Below, piece after piece: positions 24,087 to 34,949 of a DNA stretch of 64,000 nucleotides. The translations under genes were made by a program, and so were the position numbers. The notes beneath the pieces are model-generated. The model was not told the DNA's origin, did no database searches, and worked only from the letters and a program-made list of their open reading frames with translations. The stretch's first letter is position 1, and each line of letters starts with the position of its first letter. This DNA comes from DAOUAT01 sp964551735 (lineage in GTDB: Bacteria; Chloroflexota; Anaerolineae; CG2-30-64-16): contig CAZKEF010000017.1 in NCBI GenBank assembly GCA_964551735.1, positions 56,345 through 120,344 of the forward strand, given 5' to 3'.

Positions 24087-24881
24087 TCACCTCGCAAACC
24101 GGATTAAGCCTCGCAAGGCCGCGTTCACCGCGCGCGGGTTTTCCATGGGACTGAGATGCCCCGCCCCAGGGATCGTCACCAGCCGCGCGCCGGGGATGCC
24201 GGCTGCCATCGCCGCGGCATCGGCCGGGGGTGTGATCGCGTCGTGCTCACCGACCACGACCAACGCCGGCACGGTGATGGTGGGCAAGGTGGGTCGGCTG
24301 TCCTCCCGGTCGCGCAGGCCGGCCAGTGCGCCGACGATGCCTTCAACAGGCTGCTCGACCAGCATGCGCCGCGCAGCGCCCGCGAGTTTAGGGGCCGCCA
24401 GGTTAGCAGGGGCCAGCAGCCGGGGCAACATCTCATCGGCGATGGCGGCGGCGCCGGCCTGCCACACCCGGACCGCGGCCGCGTCCCGGTTGGCGCGCGC
24501 GATGACACTGTCCGCCTCGGCCCGGGTGTCCAGCAGCGCCAGCGCCTGCACCCGGTCACGATGCCGCCGCCAGAACGCGAACGCCACGTAGCCGCCCATG
24601 CTCAGGCCGGCAACGATCGCCTGCCGGATGCCCAGGTGATCCAGCAGCGCGGCCAAGTCGTCGGCGTGCCCCGCCATGGTGAGCGGCCCCGGCGTCAACT
24701 CGGACTGGCCGAAGCCGCGCAGATCGGGCGCCAGCACGCGCACCTCGGTTGACAGCCCTCGCAACTGCGCCTCCCACAGCCGGTGGTCCAGCGGGAAGCC
24801 GTGGATCAGCAGCAGGGTCGTGCCGTGCGCTTTGCCTCGCTCGAAATATGCCATGTGAATGTTGTTGATATGGGCGTACAT
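24087..24881 (-). CDS. Alpha/beta hydrolase
   Basis: 264 residues; GGGAGGAACA precedes the ATG. Alpha/beta-hydrolase signatures: oxyanion HGFPLDHRLWE, DLRGFGQS, nucleophile elbow Ser in GLSMGGYVAF, Asp in VVGEHDAITPP and His in GAGHLSPMENP. The triad is intact. Resembles 3-oxoadipate enol-lactonase-like and general esterase members; no pathway neighbours narrow this. Confidence 0.9.
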   Translation of the reverse strand: MYAHINNIHMAYFERGKAHGTTLLLIHGFPLDHRLWEAQLRGLSTEVRVLAPDLRGFGQSELTPGPLTMAGHADDLAALLDHLGIRQAIVAGLSMGGYVAFAFWRRHRDRVQALALLDTRAEADSVIARANRDAAAVRVWQAGAAAIADEMLPRLLAPANLAAPKLAGAARRMLVEQPVEGIVGALAGLRDREDSRPTLPTITVPALVVVGEHDAITPPADAAAMAAGIPGARLVTIPGAGHLSPMENPRAVNAALRGLIRFAR

Positions 24882-24940
24882 TGTTCCTCCCGATTTGAGT
24901 TGCGGACGCGGACGAGCGCGGATAAACGCGGATAGGTGCT
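24882..24940. repeat. Simple GCGGAC/GCGGAT repeat tract
   Basis: Intergenic tract of related short units (GCGGACGCGGACGAGCGCGG, then GATAAACGCGGATAG) between the hydrolase and kinase genes. Same class as tracts inside mrpA and before mrpE. Confidence 0.6.
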
Positions 24941-25882
24941 TCAGCCGAGAATAACCGGCTGCCGCCTGGACGCCACTCGGGTTGTTAGCCCTTCGGCCAG
25001 CGCATCCAGCGCCGCGGCGGTGAGGAAGCCTGCGGACGCGGATGCCTCGCCGATCTTGTACGAGGCAAAGACGATGGCCTTGCGCAGCGCGGCGTAAGGG
25101 TCGCCGGTGGCGGCATAACCGTGCGCGAAGGCCGAGAACAGGGCATCGCCCGCGCCGATGGTGCTCACCACCGGCCGCGTGCGCACGGCCGGCAGCCGCT
25201 CCATGAAGTTATCGCGGCGCACCGCCAGCAGCGCGCCCGCCGCGCCCAGGCCGACGACCACCACTGCCGCGCCGTAGCGGTTCATCAAGCGCCGGGTCCA
25301 TGCCTCCGGGGGTTCCGGCAGGCGCTCATGGCTCAAAAAGAGCACGTCGGCCGCATCCATGAAGTCGCGGTTGTAGTCGTCCTCCAGGTCGGCGATGGCG
25401 TGGACGTCGGTGGCGACCGGCACGCCCAGGCTGCGCGCCTGCGCCAGGAACGGCCGCGAGAAGTTGATGTTGCAAAGCACAGCCAGCGCACAGCCGGCAA
25501 TGGCTTCCTCGAATTGCTCCGCCGGATAACCACGATCCTGGACATCCTTCAGATCAACGTGGATCTGCCGCCGGCCTGTGCCATCATATAGGATGACCGA
25601 TTGGGCTGTTTGTGCCAGGAGGGGGAGGACAAAACGGTCCGAGATGCCGTCTCGCGCCAACGCCTGGGCCGCCAATATCCCGGCTGCGTCCTGGCCGATC
25701 AGCGACAGGAACCGGACATCGTCGTCCAGGGCCGTCAACGCCGCAGTGATGTTGTAGCCCACGCCCGATACGCTGCTGCCGATGCCGAAAAACGGGTAGC
25801 GGACAGGGAAATGGGGAATGGGGAAATCGTCGACGCGCAGTGTTGTCTCGATGTTAATCAGCCCCGAAACCAGAATTCGCAT
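24941..25882 (-). CDS. PfkB family carbohydrate kinase
   Basis: 313 residues from ATG 25882 (GGAGG eight bases upstream). Ribokinase fold: N-terminal ILVSGLINIETTLRVDDFP, the GYNITAALTALDDDV region corresponding to the GGxxxN motif, and the C-terminal signature STIGAGDALFSAFAHGYA with catalytic Asp. Phosphorylates a sugar or nucleoside with ATP; the substrate is unclear. Confidence 0.88.
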   Translation of the reverse strand: MRILVSGLINIETTLRVDDFPIPHFPVRYPFFGIGSSVSGVGYNITAALTALDDDVRFLSLIGQDAAGILAAQALARDGISDRFVLPLLAQTAQSVILYDGTGRRQIHVDLKDVQDRGYPAEQFEEAIAGCALAVLCNINFSRPFLAQARSLGVPVATDVHAIADLEDDYNRDFMDAADVLFLSHERLPEPPEAWTRRLMNRYGAAVVVVGLGAAGALLAVRRDNFMERLPAVRTRPVVSTIGAGDALFSAFAHGYAATGDPYAALRKAIVFASYKIGEASASAGFLTAAALDALAEGLTTRVASRRQPVILG

Positions 25883-25977
25883 CAAAATGCCCTCCGAGAA
25901 CACTTCAAGCCTGGAACCATTTGCCCGCGGCCGGCGTCCGGTTAGCGTACTGATTCTCACGCTGAAAGGATTATGCT

Positions 25978-26121
25978 ATGGACATCCCATTGCTGATCGC
26001 ATTGATGGCCCTGCTGGCCTGGACACTGCTGCCGCAATTGGACCGCTACGTTGAGACCGAGCTGCCGGTAGAGACCAAACCTTCGCCCCTGCAACGCCTG
26101 GCACGCTGGATCAATGAGTGA
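25978..26121 (+). CDS. Small membrane protein, 47 aa
   Basis: 47 residues with GAAAGGA eight bases before the ATG. One hydrophobic segment at residues 3-18 (IPLLIALMALLAWTLL) followed by a charged tail (DRYVETELPVETK). No family recognised. Divergent from the PfkB gene with 95 bp between. The following 250 bp to 26371 hold no other gene that I can see. Confidence 0.5.
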   Translation: MDIPLLIALMALLAWTLLPQLDRYVETELPVETKPSPLQRLARWINE

Positions 26122-26371
26122 TCGCTGAAACAACAAGTATCCAGTTGCGCCGCAACGGATGAACCAAGTTTATCACGTTGCGGCGCACGCGCAAACGCCC
26201 AGACAAATCTGCAGCATCCCAAAACCCCGCCCCTTTACCCTCATGCTGAACACAAACACCACTCAAACAAAGATTGGACAAAGCCTTACAGAAGAAAAGC
26301 GCCCCTGCCCCAAATAATGTAACCGTCCGCCAAAGTACAACGAAGTCACGGTTGAAAGCGAGGATGTGAAG

Positions 26372-27076
26372 ATGTTTGGGTTTGAAAGTTGGGGACTCTA
26401 TTTGTTGTTCAGCCTGCCGGCCCTGGCTTTGGGGCTGTGGGCGCAGTGGAAGACACAATCGGCGTTTCGGAAGAACGCGCAAATCCGCACCGCGCGCGGA
26501 TTGACCGGCGCGCAGGTGGCGCGCACGGTGTTGGATGGCAACGGCCTATACGACGTGCAGGTGGAACGCGTCGGGGGTTTTCTCAGCGATCACTATGACC
26601 CCAGCAAGCGGGTGCTGCGGCTGAGCCCGGATGTGTACGACGGCCAGAGCCTCTCGGCGGCCGGTGTGGCGGCGCACGAGGCTGGCCACGCGATCCAGCA
26701 CAAGCTGGCTTACGCGCCGCTGCAACTGCGCAGCATGATGGTGCCGACGGTGCAGGTCGGTAGCTGGATCGGGCCGATCATCTTTATCGTCGGGTTCCTG
26801 ATGGCCGGTGCACTGGGCACGACGCTGGCCTGGGTGGGCGTGGGCCTGTTCGCTGCCATCGCGTTGTTCGCGCTGGTCACGCTGCCGGTGGAGTTCGACG
26901 CCAGCCGTCGGGCTAAGCAGCAGCTTGTCGCCAGCGGTGTGGTGATCGGCAACGAGATGCGGGGGGTCAACGCGGTGCTGGACGCGGCCGCCATGACCTA
27001 TGTGGCCGGCGCGGTGCAGGCGATCTCCACGCTGTTCTACTATGTGTTCCTGTTGATGGGCCGGGGGGACGAGTAG
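26372..27076 (+). CDS. Membrane-embedded zinc metallopeptidase (YugP-type)
   Basis: 234 residues. An N-terminal membrane segment (GLYLLFSLPALALGLW), the zinc motif AAHEAGHAIQH, two further membrane segments (SWIGPIIFIVGFLMAGAL, VGLFAAIALFALVTLPVEF), the conserved EFDASRRAKQQL, and a final hydrophobic segment. Matches the neutral zinc metallopeptidase (Zn_peptidase_2) family. ATG 26372 is preferred; a GTG two codons earlier is possible. Confidence 0.9.
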   Translation: MFGFESWGLYLLFSLPALALGLWAQWKTQSAFRKNAQIRTARGLTGAQVARTVLDGNGLYDVQVERVGGFLSDHYDPSKRVLRLSPDVYDGQSLSAAGVAAHEAGHAIQHKLAYAPLQLRSMMVPTVQVGSWIGPIIFIVGFLMAGALGTTLAWVGVGLFAAIALFALVTLPVEFDASRRAKQQLVASGVVIGNEMRGVNAVLDAAAMTYVAGAVQAISTLFYYVFLLMGRGDE

Positions 27077-27142
27077 GGGTGAGCCTTGCGGCTGCCAGAT
27101 GTAGGCAGGCGCAAGGCCATGCCCCTGCGGCATGAGAAATGA

Positions 27143-27192
27143 GGGGCAGTTCAGCGCAAGCACTGGCTGCCCCCTTTTGTTGGCAAAGGGGG
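27143..27192 (+). promoter_or_regulatory. Two mutually exclusive RNA hairpins before the P-type ATPase
   Basis: GGGGCAG (27143-27149) can pair with CTGCCCC (27167-27173), followed by CTTTT, as a terminator for the upstream gene. The same C-tract (CCCCCTTT, 27170-27177) can instead pair with AAAGGGGG (27185-27192), which is the ribosome-binding site of the ATPase. The two structures cannot coexist. Confidence 0.5.
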
Positions 27193-27199
27193 AAACTTC

Positions 27200-29914
<2,715 letters not shown>

Positions 29915-29958
29915 GGCCACGGCAGCCTGGACGCCCATTGGGATGATAGGAGCAGCGT

Positions 29959-30306
29959 ATGGATCCGAAAGTGACCGTTGGCATGCGCCGGCCGGCCGCG
30001 AACGTAGCGACGCTGGCGATCCACGGTGAGCTGACCCGCCTGGCTGAGAGGCCGTTGGACGCGGCTGTAGCGGAGGCGGTTGCCGGGGGCGCGCAGGGGA
30101 TCCTCCTCGATTTCGGCGGCCTGACCTACATGAACAACAAGGGGATCGGCCTCCTGGTGCGGCTGGAGGCCAGCCTGCGCGGCCAGGGACGGCGGCTGGC
30201 CGTCATCGGCCTGAACGATCACTACCGCCGCGTCTTCCGCACGACCGGTCTGGATGAGGGCATCCGGGTCTACGGGACCGAGGTAGAGGCAGTCGAGGCC
30301 CTGTAG
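29959..30306 (+). CDS. STAS domain protein lacking the phospho-serine
   Basis: 115 residues with AGGAG before the ATG. Anti-sigma-antagonist fold (NVATLAIHGELTRLAERPLDAA, GILLDFGGLTYMNNKGIGLL). In SpoIIAA-type proteins the phosphorylated Ser lies in a DSSG motif; here the same place reads NNKG, so partner-kinase switching by phosphorylation looks impossible. The stop codon lies in a palindromic repeat. No anti-sigma factor is adjacent. Confidence 0.85.
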   Translation: MDPKVTVGMRRPAANVATLAIHGELTRLAERPLDAAVAEAVAGGAQGILLDFGGLTYMNNKGIGLLVRLEASLRGQGRRLAVIGLNDHYRRVFRTTGLDEGIRVYGTEVEAVEAL

Positions 30307-30331
30307 GGCAAGATAGCATCTTGCCCTACAG
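30301..30331. repeat. 31-bp palindromic repeat, copy 1
   Basis: CTGTAGGGCAAGAT / ATCTTGCCCTACAG with a three-base centre: a perfect 14-bp inverted repeat that supplies the stop codon of the STAS gene. A second copy lies in a coding region at 33067-33095. Likely also works as a terminator hairpin. Confidence 0.85.
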
Positions 30332-30354
30332 GGTTGAATAAACAAGGAGATGCT

Positions 30355-31128
30355 ATGCCTGACGCCAACCGGGAGTCCTCCCAGTCCAAATCCTCCCACC
30401 CCTACTGGGCGCAGCGTGTGGACGAGCTCAAAGCGCCCGACGCGCCGCCTGAGGCGCTTAACCTGAACGTGGCGGGCCGCCGCGCGGTGGGGCCGCTCCA
30501 GGGCTTCGGCCAGCTCTGGCAAAAGACCTTTCGCATCCGGCTCGAGGGCGCGTCCGTGACCCCGGCCGAGGTGATCGCCGAGTGGAAGGATGAGCTGCCC
30601 CGCTTCAAGCCGGCTGAGAATCGCTTCTACCCCTCGAAGGGTGGCATCGCGCCGGGCGAGGTGGTGCTGATCAACGCGTGGACGCCGGGCGGGCCCCTCG
30701 CCACCGGCGTCGTGGTGCTCTACGCCGACGACGAGTCGTTTACCCTGATGACGCCGGAAGGCCACCCGGAGGCGGGTTGGGTGACCATGAGCGCGTACAC
30801 CGAGGACGGCGTCACCGTGGCGCAGGTGCAAGGCCTGGCGCGCGCCAGCGACCCGATCTACGAGCTGGCGTTCCGGGTCATGGGTTCGCGGCTGCAGGAC
30901 TACATCTGGGAGCACGTGTTGACCGAGCTGGCCGCGCATTTCGGGGTCAGGGGGCAGGCGGTGGAGGTGGATCGCTGGCTGCTGGACCCGAAGGTGCAAT
31001 GGCGCCGCGCGGGCAACGTCTGGCACAACGCGCAAATCCGGACGATCCTGTATCAGCTCGCGGCACCGGCGCGGTGGGTGGGACGGGTATTGACCCGTAG
31101 GAAGCCGGCCGGCGCATCACGCGGTTAG
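30355..31128 (+). CDS. Conserved protein resembling DUF1990
   Basis: 257 residues from ATG 30355 (AAGGAG five bases upstream). No membrane segment. The middle region (VVLINAWTPGGPLATG, then LMTPEGHPEAGWVTMSAY) resembles the TLPGHPE region of DUF1990 proteins, which have an SRPBCC-like fold; the C-terminal 60 residues are basic and aromatic. Function unknown; the family match is only by eye. Confidence 0.5.
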   Translation: MPDANRESSQSKSSHPYWAQRVDELKAPDAPPEALNLNVAGRRAVGPLQGFGQLWQKTFRIRLEGASVTPAEVIAEWKDELPRFKPAENRFYPSKGGIAPGEVVLINAWTPGGPLATGVVVLYADDESFTLMTPEGHPEAGWVTMSAYTEDGVTVAQVQGLARASDPIYELAFRVMGSRLQDYIWEHVLTELAAHFGVRGQAVEVDRWLLDPKVQWRRAGNVWHNAQIRTILYQLAAPARWVGRVLTRRKPAGASRG

Positions 31129-31152
31129 CAGATTACCGACACAACTCTCGCC

Positions 31153-31181
31153 TTGTTGCATCATCTTGCCGGCGTTATAAT
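31153..31181 (+). promoter_or_regulatory. Promoter of the toxin-antitoxin pair
   Basis: TTGTTG (31153-31158), 17-base spacer, TATAAT (31176-31181). Leader of about 90 nt to the antitoxin start. Confidence 0.65.
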
Positions 31182-31279
31182 AAAAGACAGACAGGCCCTG
31201 AGCGCATAAGCTTTTCTCCTTCAGCAAGTTGCATATCAAAGATGTGAAGCGCCAGGCCCCACACCCAGGGAGACCTATC

Positions 31280-31513
31280 ATGAGTACAATAGAGATGCTT
31301 GAGTCGGTGCAGTTTGTTGTAACCCCTGATGGCCGGCCAGCGGCGGTACAGATGAGCATGGGGGCGTGGAGAGACTTGCTAGATTGGCTCGAAGATGTCG
31401 AGGATCGAGCAACGGTGAAGGCCCTTCTTCCCAAGCTGCGCGAGGGGCCCCACAGCAGCGGGGCATTGCGTTGGGACGACATTGAGAGCGAGTGGGATGT
31501 CTCGGCCAAGTAA
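31280..31513 (+). CDS. Antitoxin of a RelE/ParE-type pair
   Basis: 77 residues, AGGGAGA upstream of the ATG. Pattern (VQFVVTPDGRPAAVQMSM, then a helix LLDWLEDVEDRATVKALLPK and GALRWDDIESEW) fits small antitoxins that precede RelE/ParE toxins in many genomes. The acidic C-terminus would wrap the toxin. Its stop overlaps the toxin start by 17 bp. Confidence 0.7.
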   Translation: MSTIEMLESVQFVVTPDGRPAAVQMSMGAWRDLLDWLEDVEDRATVKALLPKLREGPHSSGALRWDDIESEWDVSAK

Positions 31514-31832
31514 ACCGCGATCGCGTTATGAGCTACTTATCGAGCCGGAAGCACACGAGGCCCGCGCCCACTTACCAGGACACATCCGGCAACGGATAAG
31601 ACGAGCGATTGCCGATCTGGCCATCACCCCGCGACCCTCGGATAGTCGCGATCTGGATGTTTCAGGGGTGGACATCCCACCTGGCATCGAGTTGCGCCGG
31701 CTGCGCATGGATCCCTGGCGCGTCGTCTATGCTGTAAACGATGAAGATGGCTGGGTTTGGGTGTTGGCGATCCATCGTCGGCCGCCGTATGATTACGAGG
31801 ATCTGGCAGAGTTGACTGGCAGATTCCGGTAA
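31497..31832 (+). CDS. RelE/ParE-family toxin
   Basis: 111 residues from the ATG inside the antitoxin end. RelE/ParE fold cues: YELLIEPEAHEARAHLPGHI, helix IRQRIRRAIADLA, strands IELRRLRMDPWRVVYAV and WVWVLAIHRRPPYDY. Likely an mRNA interferase or gyrase inhibitor; the exact target cannot be told. Followed at once by the 78-bp repeat. Confidence 0.78.
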   Translation: MSRPSKPRSRYELLIEPEAHEARAHLPGHIRQRIRRAIADLAITPRPSDSRDLDVSGVDIPPGIELRRLRMDPWRVVYAVNDEDGWVWVLAIHRRPPYDYEDLAELTGRFR

Positions 31833-31833
31833 T

Positions 31834-31911
31834 CTCAGTAGATCACAGATTCAAGCTCGCAGGGGGTCTGTGACCCCCGACAGCCGGTCACAGACCGGCT
31901 TGGAGCATCAA
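31834..31911 (+). repeat. 78-bp double-hairpin repeat, copy 1
   Basis: Starts CTCAGTAGATCACAGATT and ends TTGGAGCATCAA. Contains two hairpins, GGGGGTC-TGT-GACCCCC and CCGGTC-ACA-GACCGG, whose loops and inner stems are inverse copies of each other. Differs from copy 3 at four positions. Confidence 0.9.
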
Positions 31912-31951
31912 ATTTGTGTCTGCTGAATCTGAATCACAAGGACGACATCAC

Positions 31952-33436
31952 GTGCCACACAGCCAACCCTACGACGCCATCATCATCGGCGCGGGGCCAA
32001 ACGGGCTGGCCGCGGCGGTGATGCTGGCGCGTGCGGGACGGTCGGTGCGGGTCATCGAGGCCGCGGCTACCGTGGGCGGGGGGACCCGTACGGCTGAGCT
32101 GACGCGGCCCGGCTTCCGCCACGACATCTGCTCCGCAGTGCATCCGTTGGCCCTCTCGTCGGCCTTCTTCCGCGACCTGCCCCTGGACCGCTACGGCCTG
32201 CGCTGGATCCACCCGCCCCTACCGTTGGCCCACCCCCTGGACGATGGCACCGCGGTTGTGTTGGAACGATCGGTGGACGCCACCGCCGCGGGGTTGGGCC
32301 AGGACACGGCCGCGTATCGCCGGCTGATGGGACCGCTGGTAAAGCGTTGGGACGCGGTAACCGAGGATCTGCTCGGTCCGCTGCCGCTGCCGCCGCGCCA
32401 TCCGCTGGCGCTCATCGGATTTGGGATCGGGGCGCTGCTGCCCGCGTCCCTACTGGCCCGGCTGTGGTTCCGAGGAGAGCGGGCGCGGGCGCTCTTTGCC
32501 GGCATGGCTGCGCACTCCGTTTTGCCATTGGAACGACCCGGCAGCGCCGCCTTCGGCCTCATCCTGGGCATGGCCGGGCACGCGGTCGGCTGGCCCATCG
32601 CGCAGGGCGGCTCGCAAGCCATCGCCGACGCGCTGGCCGCGTATCTGCGCGAGCTGGGCGGCGAGATCGTCACCGGCCAGCCCGTGGCGTTGCTGGCCGA
32701 GCTGCCGCCCGCCAGGGCACTCCTGTTCGACGTCAGCCCGGTCAACCTGCTGCGCATCGCCGGCGACCGGCTGCCCGCGGCCTACCGGCGCCGGCTGGCG
32801 CGCTACCGCCACGGCCCGGCCGCGTTCAAGCTCGACTGGGCGCTGGATGGGCCGATCCCGTGGGCCGCCGACGCGTGCCGCCGCGCGGGTACGGTGCATC
32901 TCGGCGGCACGCTGGCCGAGATCGCCGCTTCGGAGCGGGCCGGCTGGCAGGGGCAGCATCCGCAGCAGCCCTACATCATCCTGGCGCAGCCCAGCCTCTT
33001 CGACCCGACCCGCGCGCCGGCTGGCAAGCACACGGCCTGGGCCTATTGCCATGTGCCGAACCTCCATGTAGGGCAAGATAGAATCTTGCCCCACCAAATG
33101 ATCGACCGCATCGAGGCGCAGGTCGAGCGCTTCGCGCCCGGCTTCGGGGCGCGCATCCTGGCGCGCCACGTCATGACCCCGGCCGACTTCGAGGCGTACA
33201 ACCCCAACTACGTGGGCGGCGACATCGTCGGCGGCGCGCAAGACCTGCCGCAGTTTTTCGCCCGACCGGTGCTCAGCCGCAATCCGTATGCCACGCCTGC
33301 CGAGGGCATCTACCTGTGCTCGTCGTCTACCCCGCCCGGCGGCGGCGTCCACGGCATGTGCGGCTACCACGCGGCGAGGGCGGTGTTGAAACAAGCCTCA
33401 GCAGGTCGCGATTCCAAGCTCAAAGAGGGTCTGTGA
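31952..33436 (+). CDS. Phytoene-desaturase-like FAD oxidoreductase
   Basis: 494 residues from GTG 31952 (AAGGA nine bases upstream). The dinucleotide-binding motif is IIIGAGPNGLAAAVMLARAG, followed by the GGGTRTAEL motif and an aromatic-rich middle. The C-terminal FAD motif reads GIYLCSSSTPPGGGVHGMCG. Family members are carotenoid desaturases and related amine-oxidase-fold enzymes; the reaction is not known. Two repeats have entered the frame: the palindrome at 33067-33095 adds about nine residues (VGQDRILPH), and the 78-bp element supplies the last 13 residues and the stop codon. Confidence 0.85.
   Translation: MPHSQPYDAIIIGAGPNGLAAAVMLARAGRSVRVIEAAATVGGGTRTAELTRPGFRHDICSAVHPLALSSAFFRDLPLDRYGLRWIHPPLPLAHPLDDGTAVVLERSVDATAAGLGQDTAAYRRLMGPLVKRWDAVTEDLLGPLPLPPRHPLALIGFGIGALLPASLLARLWFRGERARALFAGMAAHSVLPLERPGSAAFGLILGMAGHAVGWPIAQGGSQAIADALAAYLRELGGEIVTGQPVALLAELPPARALLFDVSPVNLLRIAGDRLPAAYRRRLARYRHGPAAFKLDWALDGPIPWAADACRRAGTVHLGGTLAEIAASERAGWQGQHPQQPYIILAQPSLFDPTRAPAGKHTAWAYCHVPNLHVGQDRILPHQMIDRIEAQVERFAPGFGARILARHVMTPADFEAYNPNYVGGDIVGGAQDLPQFFARPVLSRNPYATPAEGIYLCSSSTPPGGGVHGMCGYHAARAVLKQASAGRDSKLKEGL
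33067..33095. repeat. Palindromic repeat, copy 2, inside a coding region
   Basis: TGTAGGGCAAGAT / ATCTTGCCCCACCA around AGA; same element as 30301-30331 with two changes. It is read in frame in the oxidoreductase gene. Confidence 0.8.
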
Positions 33437-33474
33437 CCCTCGACCGCCGGTCACAGACCGGCTAGGAGCCTCAA
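33397..33474 (+). repeat. 78-bp double-hairpin repeat, copy 2
   Basis: Same length and ends as copies 1 and 3. In the first stem GGGGG/CCCCC is GAGGG/CCCTC, a compensatory pair that keeps the hairpin. It encodes the C-terminus and stop of the preceding gene. Confidence 0.9.
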
Positions 33475-33481
33475 GAATACC

Positions 33482-34825
33482 ATGAGCCAGACCACAAAAC
33501 GCACCTTTCAGGGCATTCTCTGGATCGCCCTTTACCTGCTCCTGACGCTTGCGCCGCTGTTCCTGCTGCTGGTCGGACCGACGCCAGCAGGGCGGGGCTT
33601 CTGGCGCGAGTTCTCGGTGGCGCTGGGCTTCGCCGGGCTGGCGATGATGTGCCTCCAGTTCGTGCTGACCGCGCGGTTTCGCTGGCTGAAGGCGCCCTAC
33701 GGCAGCGACATCGTTTACACCTTCCACCGGCAAATCTCCCTGGTGGCGTTCGTCATCGTGCTGGCCCACCCGCTAATCCTGTTCATCGAGGACCCGGCGC
33801 GGCTGGGCCTGCTGAACCTCGTCGCTGCGCCCTGGCGGGCCCGCTTCGGGGTCACGGCGGCGCTGGCGCTGATCGCGCTGGTGACGATCTCCCTCTGGCG
33901 GCAGCGCTTCAGGATCCACTACGACGCGTGGCGCATCTGGCACGGCATCCTGGCGACCGCAGCCGTAGCGTTGGCGCTGGGACACATCGTGCTGGTGGGC
34001 TACTACGTGGCCGCGCCCTGGAAGCAGGCGTTTTGGATCGCCTACAGCGCCTTTTGGGTGGGGCTGTTGGCCTACGTGCGAGTGCTCAAGCCGTGGCTGG
34101 AGCTGCGCCGGCCCTACGTGGTGACGCAGGTGAAGCCGGAGCGTGGGGACGCGTGGACGGTGACGCTGCGGCCGGAAAGCCATGCCGGGATGACGTTCCA
34201 CCCCGGCCAGTTCGCCTGGCTCACGCTGCGCAGCTCCCCCTTCGCCGACCGGGAGCACCCCTTCTCGTTCTCCTCCAGCGCGGCCCGGCCCGGCGAGCTG
34301 GCGTTCACCATCAAAGCGCGCGGGGATTTCACGCGGCAGATCGGGCAGGTGCGGCCCGGCGAGCGCGCGTACCTGGACGGCCCCCACGGCAGCTTCACCA
34401 CAGACCGCCACCACCACGCGGCCGGCTTCGTCTTCATCGCGGGCGGCGTCGGCATCACCCCCGTCATGAGTATGCTGCGCACCCTGACCGACCGCAGCGA
34501 CCGGCGGCCGCTCCTCCTGATCTACGCCAACCGGGACTGGGAGGGCGTCACCTTCCGGGAGGAGATCGAGGCGTTGCAGGCGAGCGGCCGGCTCGACCTG
34601 CGCGTGGTTCATGTGCTAGAGCGGCCACCGAAGGGCTGGGATGGCGAGACCGGCTATGTCACCGCCGAGATCCTGCGGCGCCACCTGCCCCCCATGGAAG
34701 GGCGCAACGTCCACGAGGTCTTCATCTGCGGCCCGCAGCCGATGATGGATGCGGTAGAGCGCGCGCTACTTGGCCTCGGGGTCGCCGGGGGTGACATCCA
34801 TACCGAACGGTTCGACCTGGTGTAA
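33482..34825 (+). CDS. Ferric-reductase-like transmembrane oxidoreductase
   Basis: 447 residues. About six membrane segments within residues 8-200 with candidate haem His (FHRQISLVAFVIVLAHP, DAWRIWHGILA, ALGHIVLVGYY). Then an FAD-binding domain (FHPGQFAWLTL, REHPFSFSS) and an NAD-binding domain (FIAGGVGITPVMSMLR, VFICGPQPMMDAV, C-terminal HTERFDLV). This is the cytochrome b-FAD-NAD plan of ferric reductases and NADPH oxidases. Substrate unknown; it lies 45 bp after the desaturase-like gene. Confidence 0.9.
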   Translation: MSQTTKRTFQGILWIALYLLLTLAPLFLLLVGPTPAGRGFWREFSVALGFAGLAMMCLQFVLTARFRWLKAPYGSDIVYTFHRQISLVAFVIVLAHPLILFIEDPARLGLLNLVAAPWRARFGVTAALALIALVTISLWRQRFRIHYDAWRIWHGILATAAVALALGHIVLVGYYVAAPWKQAFWIAYSAFWVGLLAYVRVLKPWLELRRPYVVTQVKPERGDAWTVTLRPESHAGMTFHPGQFAWLTLRSSPFADREHPFSFSSSAARPGELAFTIKARGDFTRQIGQVRPGERAYLDGPHGSFTTDRHHHAAGFVFIAGGVGITPVMSMLRTLTDRSDRRPLLLIYANRDWEGVTFREEIEALQASGRLDLRVVHVLERPPKGWDGETGYVTAEILRRHLPPMEGRNVHEVFICGPQPMMDAVERALLGLGVAGGDIHTERFDLV

Positions 34826-34835
34826 GGAGGCAGAT

Positions 34836-34928
34836 ATGCGACAACGGCTTTCGACGGCGCTGGCCCTGGGCATTGGCACCCTGATCCTGGCGCTGTCGGC
34901 GATCTTCGCCTTCTTGCAGAACCGCTAG
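34836..34928 (+). CDS. 30-aa single-pass membrane miniprotein
   Basis: 30 residues with a strong AAGGAGG upstream of the ATG. One hydrophobic helix (TALALGIGTLILALSAIFAF) between basic MRQRLS and QNR. Lies ten bases after the ferric-reductase-like gene and 21 before the antiporter, so it could be a small subunit or regulator of either. Confidence 0.6.
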   Translation: MRQRLSTALALGIGTLILALSAIFAFLQNR

Positions 34929-34949
34929 ATCACAAAGGATAAGTAAACG

